Below are positions 6,290 through 11,156 of a DNA stretch of 11,156 nt, piece after piece. A model generated the notes under the pieces. It was not told the origin of the DNA and made no database searches. It worked only from the letters and a program-made list of their open reading frames with translations. The stretch lies in the NCBI GenBank assembly GCA_002502215.1, contig DAPT01000048.1, positions 1 to 11,156 on the forward strand, read 5' to 3'. The stretch comes from Euryarchaeota archaeon UBA124 (GTDB lineage: Archaea; Thermoplasmatota; Poseidoniia; Poseidoniales; Poseidoniaceae). The position numbers and the translations under genes were made by a program. Position 1 is the first letter of the stretch. Every line of letters starts with the position of its first letter.

Positions 6290-7708
6290 ATGTTCAATCA
6301 AGAAAACACACAGTTTGAGATTGAATTTTTGAACCGAAAGGAGGTTCAAACAATCCTGTGGAATTCGTTGGAATTAAACATACCTCCAACCGTCTATCCA
6401 CCAAGAGAAGACACAGATCTTTTGGACCAAGTCTTAGCAGGCATAACGCCCTTTGGCTCGAAGCGTCTCCTCGAAATTGGCTCAGGTTCAGGCGCCGTGT
6501 CGATAGCAGCAGCAATGCGTGGTTGGACCGTTCATGCCTGCGACATCAACCCCTATGCAGTCGCAGCAACGCAGCATAACGCCAAAAAAGCCGGGGTTGA
6601 AGTGAACGCTTCCGAGGGTGGTATCGGCCCGATTGAACCCGCTGACTCAATTCAAGCTTGGAGCCCTGGTACATACGACGTGGTCGTATGGAACATGCCC
6701 TACATTCCCGCCGAAGAAATAGAAGGTAACCTCTTGGGGCCATTGGAAGAAGCAGCACTTGTTGACACACACCCTGAAGGATTGCTGAGCGTTTTTGCTC
6801 GATGGATGGCAAACAGTACGTTGACAAAAATGAATGGAACAGCACTTCTTGTCTGTCGAGGACATGTTGGCCACAGAAGAAGTATCGATGTTCTACGGCA
6901 GCATGGTCTTGCTGCTCGAATTGTTCAATCAACCACATTTGAAGACAATGAAGCCATATACGTCGTTGCGGTTTGGCATCCTTTCGTTACGAGCCGGCAT
7001 CTCAAACTGCGCGAAATCGATTCAACAAACGCAGAACTGCTTCGTGGAACATACAACGCTGGTGATTCTTTGGTGGCGACCATTCAGACTTCTGGAAGGG
7101 GGCGACACGGCCATGATTGGCAAGATCATCCGGAATCATTCAAAGGTTCGTGGGTTGTTGACAGTAAGCAACTTCGGTCAATGACGCCTAAACAACAACT
7201 TTTCGTTGCACAAGAAATTGGCGCAGCGTTGCAATTCAAAGAAGAACACAAATCACTTCTCTCGACAAAGTGGCCAAATGATTTGCTCCTTCGGACAGAG
7301 GACGAAGGAATGTGGAGTAAATACGGAGGCATCTTGTTTCAATCCTATTCCAAAGGAGACGAACAACGAGTTGTGCTTGGAATAGGGATGAATGTAAAAC
7401 AGGATTCTCTGAACTCCGGCCAAGGTTCGATTGAAGATTTGGGCATCCACCTTACCATCTCAGAACTTTTTCCGATCCTGCACGCCGTCGTTGCTTCTTT
7501 GTTTGAGGTCAAGCACCCAACTATCGCAACATTACCAAGAGGAGAAATTAACATGGATTCATTGTTGAAGAATTGCTTCTATAGAAATAAAATGCACACC
7601 GTTGAACGTGTTTCCTCGCATGATTTGGTGCTTGTCAGCGAAGAAGACGAAAGACAGGTTGTGACCGATGATGTCCGGATTAGTTGGACTAATCTTCATC
7701 CTCAATAA
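6290..7708 (+). CDS. HemK/Mtq2-like methyltransferase fused to biotin-protein ligase
   Basis: 472-aa two-domain protein. Residues about 30-232 form a class I SAM methyltransferase of the HemK/Mtq2 type: VYPPREDTDLL (35-45), SAM loop LEIGSGSGA (61-69), acidic D85 in HACDINPYA, and NMPY (135-138) in place of the catalytic NPPY. Known archaeal and eukaryotic relatives methylate the GGQ glutamine of release factor. Residues about 235-470 form a biotin-protein ligase without a DNA-binding domain: EIDSTNAE (242-249), biotinyl-AMP loop GRGRHGHDW (269-277), KWPND with K327, KYGGIL (344-349), GIGMNV (364-369) and a C-terminal cap ending VTDDVRISW. That domain would charge a biotin-carrier protein. Start: ATG 6290; in-frame TTG 6278 and GTG 6284 are alternatives. 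The end overlaps the convergent gene by 20 bp. Domain calls are strong; whether both activities survive is inferred. Confidence 0.88.
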   Translation: MFNQENTQFEIEFLNRKEVQTILWNSLELNIPPTVYPPREDTDLLDQVLAGITPFGSKRLLEIGSGSGAVSIAAAMRGWTVHACDINPYAVAATQHNAKKAGVEVNASEGGIGPIEPADSIQAWSPGTYDVVVWNMPYIPAEEIEGNLLGPLEEAALVDTHPEGLLSVFARWMANSTLTKMNGTALLVCRGHVGHRRSIDVLRQHGLAARIVQSTTFEDNEAIYVVAVWHPFVTSRHLKLREIDSTNAELLRGTYNAGDSLVATIQTSGRGRHGHDWQDHPESFKGSWVVDSKQLRSMTPKQQLFVAQEIGAALQFKEEHKSLLSTKWPNDLLLRTEDEGMWSKYGGILFQSYSKGDEQRVVLGIGMNVKQDSLNSGQGSIEDLGIHLTISELFPILHAVVASLFEVKHPTIATLPRGEINMDSLLKNCFYRNKMHTVERVSSHDLVLVSEEDERQVVTDDVRISWTNLHPQ

Positions 7709-8261
7709 TCGCATCCAAAACGTCGCTTTCCTTTTCATCAAATTCAGCATTCTTCTTTGCGACTCCTGCTGCAGTAAGCAATGCTCCAAGGAGATACGGG
7801 GCAAAGTCAAGGAAATACGCACGTTTCAGATCGACATCAATTTCAGCATCGGCACCATCTGCTAAGACCTTGACTTTCCAGGTCAGTTTTCCTCCTTTGG
7901 ATTCATAGGATACGTCTGCTGATGTATTTGCATCTGAGAAAAGCCTTTCATCAAGGACCTCTTCTCCATCCTCATAAATTTCGAAGTCAACTTCTGATGC
8001 GTTTTCGGCTACAACAGAAATTTCGAGAACATCGCCAGAGAAGGTGCGCGACGTCCCTTTTAGACAAGCATTTTCGGGGCATTCAATTGGGTCCTCGCCG
8101 GCATTTACTTTAGTTGGTATGTCCCATTGTTGAATGATCAAAGTTCCAATCAACATGGATACGCCGATAAGGAGCAAAACGTCGCCCACTTTCAAAGGGG
8201 GTGCTGTCCCTCCACCGGCCATGTTCGACGGTGTCGCAAGGAGGTCAAAAGTATGCCTCAT
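7689..8261 (-). CDS. Small two-span membrane protein, unknown function
   Basis: 190 aa, not recognised as a known family. A short N-terminus precedes a membrane span (about 25-43, GDVLLLIGVSMLIGTLII). A polar, acidic domain of about 100 residues follows, with a CPENAC pair (C61, C66) that could form a disulfide and a predicted beta-rich stretch. A second span (about 149-167, FLDFAPYLLGALLTAAGVA) leads to an acidic tail ending EDED. The likely topology puts the middle domain outside and both ends in the cytoplasm. Start: the ATG at 8261 overlaps the stop of the upstream Pop5-like gene as ATGA, suggesting coupled translation; M14 (8222) is an alternative without a clear ribosome site. Its stop lies inside the end of the convergent methyltransferase-ligase gene. 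Confidence 0.8.
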   Translation of the reverse strand: MRHTFDLLATPSNMAGGGTAPPLKVGDVLLLIGVSMLIGTLIIQQWDIPTKVNAGEDPIECPENACLKGTSRTFSGDVLEISVVAENASEVDFEIYEDGEEVLDERLFSDANTSADVSYESKGGKLTWKVKVLADGADAEIDVDLKRAYFLDFAPYLLGALLTAAGVAKKNAEFDEKESDVLDAIIEDED

Positions 8262-8623
8262 CTTCCCGCAGGCACGGGGAGTCCTAGTCGATTGCGCACC
8301 AATCGAATTTTTCCTGAGGATGAGATTGAGGTAAACTCATGAAGCGCATCTGACGCTAGACACAGGCGAACATCCTTGTAATCGCTGAGGAGAACACAAA
8401 TGATTGCAACTCCAACTTCGTCTTCAATGTCAAGGATTTGACGTGTATTTTTTGCAACAACAGAAGCTGCGAGGTGCATGTCGTACAACTTGATGTTGTA
8501 GTCCGATAGAACAGACGATTCAATCGTTCGTAGGAGATCTTGCTTTGATTCCACATCCGAAGGAAAGGATATCCCAATCCAACGCCGTTTGGGTCGTTTG
8601 GCTTTGGAAACCTTAGGACCCAT
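8258..8623 (-). CDS. rnp2: Probable RNase P protein component 2 (Pop5/Rnp2-like)
   Basis: 121 aa. Resembles archaeal Pop5, a protein subunit of the RNase P ribonucleoprotein that removes tRNA 5' leaders. The order matches: a basic lead-in then KRRWIGISF (12-20; relatives have NRYIAFEV), a helix, a middle region ending GVAIICVLLSDYKDVRLCLASD (71-92; relatives GIVRxxREYVEYLRFAL), then SGKIRLVRNRLGLP (103-116; relatives GKRLIIRTLGVSG). The match is by pattern, with modest identity, so a diverged homologue or unrelated alpha-beta protein is possible. The ATG at 8623 is the only ATG after the in-frame stop at 8645. It is the first gene of a two-gene unit with the membrane protein, linked by ATGA, and is divergent from the ten-span membrane gene. 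Confidence 0.6.
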   Translation of the reverse strand: MGPKVSKAKRPKRRWIGISFPSDVESKQDLLRTIESSVLSDYNIKLYDMHLAASVVAKNTRQILDIEDEVGVAIICVLLSDYKDVRLCLASDALHEFTSISSSGKIRLVRNRLGLPVPAGR

Positions 8624-8705
8624 GCTTGCCCATCGCCCACTACCTCATGTAGATATGGCATCAACGATTAAACAGCCTTTAGAACCAAGGCGACGACAGT
8701 CGACC
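8624..8705. promoter_or_regulatory. Short divergent promoter region between rnp2-like gene and membrane gene
   Basis: This 82-bp gap must carry both promoters. The only AT-rich element is GATTAAACAG followed by TTTAGAA (about 8666-8684). On the plus strand it would give a start near the ATG at 8706; on the minus strand it lies about 45 nt upstream of 8623. Called from position only. Confidence 0.3.
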
Positions 8706-10004
8706 ATGGAGGAGACCAAGCCATTGACCAAGATGTCGCTGCTCAAGAGCTTGCTATCGCCCTCAACGCTTCCGCATTTGCTTTTGCTCGCAGTCCTTTC
8801 CGTTGTTTTCTTTGTCCTTGCTCGAGTGGATGCAGAGACGTGGGCTGCGTACGGATTCATTGGCTTCAGCGTTGCTTATGTGTGTCTTGCACCCGTGTCA
8901 AAGCACGAACGTTTCGGAAGAATCCTTCGCAACAGGAAGGATACAGATTCTGATTCGACATTCGCCTCTGGCCATCGATTGAAGATTCTGATCTTGCCCA
9001 TGGTTACCGGAACCATCTTGATGGCTGCGATTTACTTCCTTTTCGGCGAAAATGGAATTTTCTCGCAGATAGGTTCGTTTCTGCCAGCGAGTTTGGGTGG
9101 TTTGTTTGTCGTATGGGCATTTGCACAAGGGCGGTTCTTTGGGCTTGCGACGATGAGAGCAATCACCTTTCCAGCTGGTGGCCAGAGCAGCGCAAATGGT
9201 TACTCCCCAGTACCGTCTTTGGTCATGACTTCAACGCTTGTTGTCGTTTTGACCTTTGCAGTGACCGAGGGATTTCGTTTCTTCCTCGGAGGCTCGTCGT
9301 TTACTGTATGGCCATACCTGTTCTCTTTTGCAGTGTACGGCTTGTGCATCTACGTAACATGGGGGCAGCGCAGAAAAGCATCGATGCATTCTACAACCCA
9401 TACCGTTGCCAGAAAGTGGTTCTGGGCAACGCAATTGTTCATTACGTGGCATGTGCTTAGCATCTTCCGAAGCATTGACAACACCTTTTCCGAACCGGTG
9501 ATGTTCATCGAAGAATTGTTTCTCATGATCGTTACGGTGTTCCTTGCGATCTGGGCACTGACGAGCAAAGGTGAAGGATCGAAATCGACGTTATTCACGG
9601 AAGAAAATGCACTGTTCTGGGGTGTTGCGTTTGGCTACGCTTACGCTGGCAGCGTTGCCATGGTCACCTCTGTCATGGAGGAAGTGAAATATGTCTTGAT
9701 AGGAGGACACATACTTGTTGTTGCAACCGTCATGTGGTCCCAACGAACCATGCTTGAATCCAAAATAGAGCGTGTGAACAGTGATCGTGGAATCGCTGAA
9801 TCGGTCGAACATGTCGAGATTAACAGCACGTCAAATGAGGCAAAACTCCAATCAGGTGGGATTCAAACCGGTGAGTCCGATTCTGTTGTTGAAGAGCCCG
9901 TTGCAGAAGAACAAAGCATCGGTGATCCTGTTGATTGGAACCAACGAGACGAATCGTTGGGAGATTCAACAACGTGGGACAATGAGATTGAATTGCTTGA
10001 CTAA
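8706..10004 (+). CDS. Multi-spanning membrane protein with acidic C-terminal tail, unknown function
   Basis: 432 aa, no family recognised. About ten hydrophobic spans: near 22-41, 45-64, 92-113, 124-143, 171-194, 199-220, 237-256, 265-286, 301-320 and 327-345. Loops are short; a basic polar loop lies at 65-91. The last 85 residues are hydrophilic and acidic, with repeated Glu/Asp/Ser/Thr and two Trp-Asp/Asn spots, and look disordered and cytoplasmic. No catalytic or transport signature was seen. Start: ATG 8706 keeps the gene clear of the divergent rnp2-like gene and follows a possible TATA by a usual distance; ATG at 8655 and 8622 and TTG at 8589 are in-frame alternatives, the last overlapping rnp2. 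The stop overlaps the stop of the convergent FtsZ-like gene (CTAA). Confidence 0.8.
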   Translation: MEETKPLTKMSLLKSLLSPSTLPHLLLLAVLSVVFFVLARVDAETWAAYGFIGFSVAYVCLAPVSKHERFGRILRNRKDTDSDSTFASGHRLKILILPMVTGTILMAAIYFLFGENGIFSQIGSFLPASLGGLFVVWAFAQGRFFGLATMRAITFPAGGQSSANGYSPVPSLVMTSTLVVVLTFAVTEGFRFFLGGSSFTVWPYLFSFAVYGLCIYVTWGQRRKASMHSTTHTVARKWFWATQLFITWHVLSIFRSIDNTFSEPVMFIEELFLMIVTVFLAIWALTSKGEGSKSTLFTEENALFWGVAFGYAYAGSVAMVTSVMEEVKYVLIGGHILVVATVMWSQRTMLESKIERVNSDRGIAESVEHVEINSTSNEAKLQSGGIQTGESDSVVEEPVAEEQSIGDPVDWNQRDESLGDSTTWDNEIELLD

Positions 10005-10915
10005 TCTTCACCGATTCCAGACAGGAGCATAACAACTCGGATGGTTCCTTCAAGATCAGGTGACACCCTCGCTCCGAGTATGACCTGTGCTTCGGAATCA
10101 ACCGCTGAAGTGAGGGCTGTTGCGATTTCATCAACTTGTCCAATCGTCATGCCCATTCCTCCCTCAATCTGCAACAAGCAGCCCTTGGCTCCCGCCACAT
10201 TCATTGGTGCAAGCGGAGCTTTGATCGTCGCGTTGTACAGGCCCTCAAGTTGGTCATGGTGACCTGTACCCACCAGCATTGTTGAGGCGCCTTGGTGTTG
10301 CACAATTGCTCTTAAGTCCATGAGATCGAGATTGATTAGACCCATGGAGAGAAGTGTGCGCACCAAACCATCGATGAGGTCTTCAACCCACTCTGAGCCC
10401 ATGCTCCAATCCTTACCCCGGTCGCGTGCTTGGCGTGCAAGTCGGTCCAGTGAAAGCTGGACACAAACGTCCGAATGGTGTTCCAGTCGTTTTATCTCTG
10501 CCTGAGCAATCTTCTTTCTCGTGGGCTGGTGATCGAACGGAAGAGCTGCTATCGAGAGCACTGTGGCACCGTGGAGTTTCGCCTGGCGTGCGTACTCATG
10601 GGAAGCACCTGTACCGGTGCCTCCGCCCAAACCTGCTACTATGATCACCAATTCAGCCTGCTCAAGGAAGGGGCGCGTTCTTGTGGCGAGACCTCGCATA
10701 CGCTGCTCTGCAAGCGGTGGGAGTGCAGCGCAACCAAGGGCATCCAGCGTGTGTCCCAGACGAATAATATGAGCATCTTCAACGTCGGGAAATCGATCGT
10801 CTGCATCAAGCATCAAAAGCGAGGCTCCTGCTCCGCGCTGATGAGCACGAGCAGCCCAGATGCAACCAAGTCCTCCGATTCCTGTGATGAGGATTTGGGA
10901 AGACTCCATATCCAT
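10001..10915 (-). CDS. Divergent FtsZ-family (tubulin-like) GTPase
   Basis: 304 aa. Tubulin/FtsZ-superfamily GTPase; relatives polymerise at the membrane for division or cell shape. Visible: glycine-rich T1 loop GIGGLGC (12-18), the GTP signature GGGTGTG (97-103), an ALPFDHQPTRKKIAQAE stretch (124-140) matching FtsZ's PFxxEGxxR region, the T7 synergy loop NLDLMD (N195, D197, D200) needed for hydrolysis in the neighbouring subunit, and C-terminal domain parts AGAKGCLLQI (241-250) and ILGARVSPDL (279-288). Differences: no N-terminal extension, no C-terminal peptide for anchoring partners, T1 lacks the usual GN, and the PNDRL region reads LSLDRL. It is thus more likely a paralogue than the main FtsZ. 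Start: ATG 10915; ATG 10909 also fits. It follows the TPR gene by 29 nt, probably in one operon. Confidence 0.88.
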   Translation of the reverse strand: MDMESSQILITGIGGLGCIWAARAHQRGAGASLLMLDADDRFPDVEDAHIIRLGHTLDALGCAALPPLAEQRMRGLATRTRPFLEQAELVIIVAGLGGGTGTGASHEYARQAKLHGATVLSIAALPFDHQPTRKKIAQAEIKRLEHHSDVCVQLSLDRLARQARDRGKDWSMGSEWVEDLIDGLVRTLLSMGLINLDLMDLRAIVQHQGASTMLVGTGHHDQLEGLYNATIKAPLAPMNVAGAKGCLLQIEGGMGMTIGQVDEIATALTSAVDSEAQVILGARVSPDLEGTIRVVMLLSGIGED

Positions 10916-10944
10916 CCCTTGACCATAACGCCCTTGAACTTACC

Positions 10945-11156
10945 CTATTTTTCGACGAAGCGCATGTATCGTCGACGAGCGTCACGGGCCCAGGCGTTGT
11001 CCGGTTCGAGATGCAACACCCTGTCGTAGTACCCGACGGCTGTCTCAAATTCAGACAGATGCCGGCCGTACAAGTGGCCCAGGTTTGACAGCACTGGAAT
11101 GCAGTCCTCATCCTCATCGAGCATGCTCAAGAGAAGACGCTCAGCGGCCCCCAAGT
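10945..11156 (-). CDS. TPR-repeat protein, 5'-truncated by window edge
   Basis: Only the C-terminal 70 or so residues are present; the frame runs out of the right edge, so the start is not visible. One full tetratricopeptide repeat is seen (SNLGHLYGRHLSEFETAVGYY followed by DRVLHLEPDN): the LG..Y, A and LxPxN spacing fits the TPR consensus, with a preceding partial helix. TPR repeats bind partner proteins; no partner can be named. It lies 29 nt upstream of the FtsZ-like gene on the same strand, so co-transcription is likely. It ends with a basic stretch, ARDARRRYMRFVEK. Confidence 0.75.
   Translation of the reverse strand, partial: LGAAERLLLSMLDEDEDCIPVLSNLGHLYGRHLSEFETAVGYYDRVLHLEPDNAWARDARRRYMRFVEK

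Noticed and set aside
8589..8705. TTG start at 8589 for the ten-span membrane gene
   Set aside because: It overlaps the divergent rnp2-like start by 35 bp, leaves no promoter room, and the added residues are polar with no likeness to a signal.
10475..11029. Plus-strand open frame of 184 codons
   Set aside because: Antisense to the FtsZ-like gene, which carries clear GTPase motifs; the plus-strand product is Ser/Cys-rich and shows no domain.
1..11156. Mobile elements, CRISPR arrays, phage genes or defence systems
   Set aside because: No transposase, integrase, terminal inverted repeats or regular repeat-spacer pattern was seen; all stretches are accounted for by housekeeping-type or orphan genes.

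Overview
The window is archaeal chromosomal DNA of moderate GC content. It looks like a Thermoplasmatota-type euryarchaeon, most likely a marine Poseidoniales (Marine Group II) genome. The reasons are a single-chain Rpo2 (not split into B' and B''), the archaeal order rpoH-rpoB-rpoA1, an intron-less tRNA without encoded CCA, an archaeal RNase P Pop5-like protein and an FtsZ-family protein. The lineage call is inference from protein flavour and gene order; no marker search was run.

Region 1 (1-6160, minus strand) is the core transcription operon. It reads tRNA-Lys(UUU), then rpoH (Rpo5), rpoB (Rpo2) and rpoA1 (Rpo1N, cut off by the left edge just before its catalytic aspartate loop). Spacing is tight: 16 nt between rpoH and rpoB, and a 4-nt ATGA overlap with a strong GGAGG site between rpoB and rpoA1. 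All three polymerase subunits depart from the usual archaeal form. Rpo5 has an about 95-residue N-terminal extension and internal insertions. Rpo2 has an about 55-residue insertion, a degraded C-terminal zinc knuckle and Gln in place of the usual Glu in the GYNxED motif. Rpo1N has a damaged N-terminal zinc site and an extra segment of about 130 residues with CX4C and CX2C pairs in the dock region.

Region 2 (6161-8705) starts with a 129-bp divergent intergenic region. The plus-strand gene encodes an unusual two-domain protein: a HemK/Mtq2-like methyltransferase fused to a biotin-protein ligase. Facing it on the minus strand is a coupled pair, an RNase P Pop5-like protein followed by a small two-span membrane protein, joined by an ATGA overlap. 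The tails of the fusion gene and the membrane gene overlap by 20 bp.

Region 3 (8706-11156) has a plus-strand orphan membrane protein with about ten spans and an acidic tail. Converging on it (stop codons overlap in CTAA) is a minus-strand pair: a TPR protein cut by the right edge and a short, divergent FtsZ-family GTPase that keeps the GGGTGTG and NxDxxD signatures.

The window is almost fully coding. No intergenic stretch exceeds 130 bp, and I saw no mobile element, CRISPR array or phage gene. The most interesting material is the remodelled RNA polymerase, the methyltransferase-biotin ligase fusion and the minimal FtsZ paralogue.
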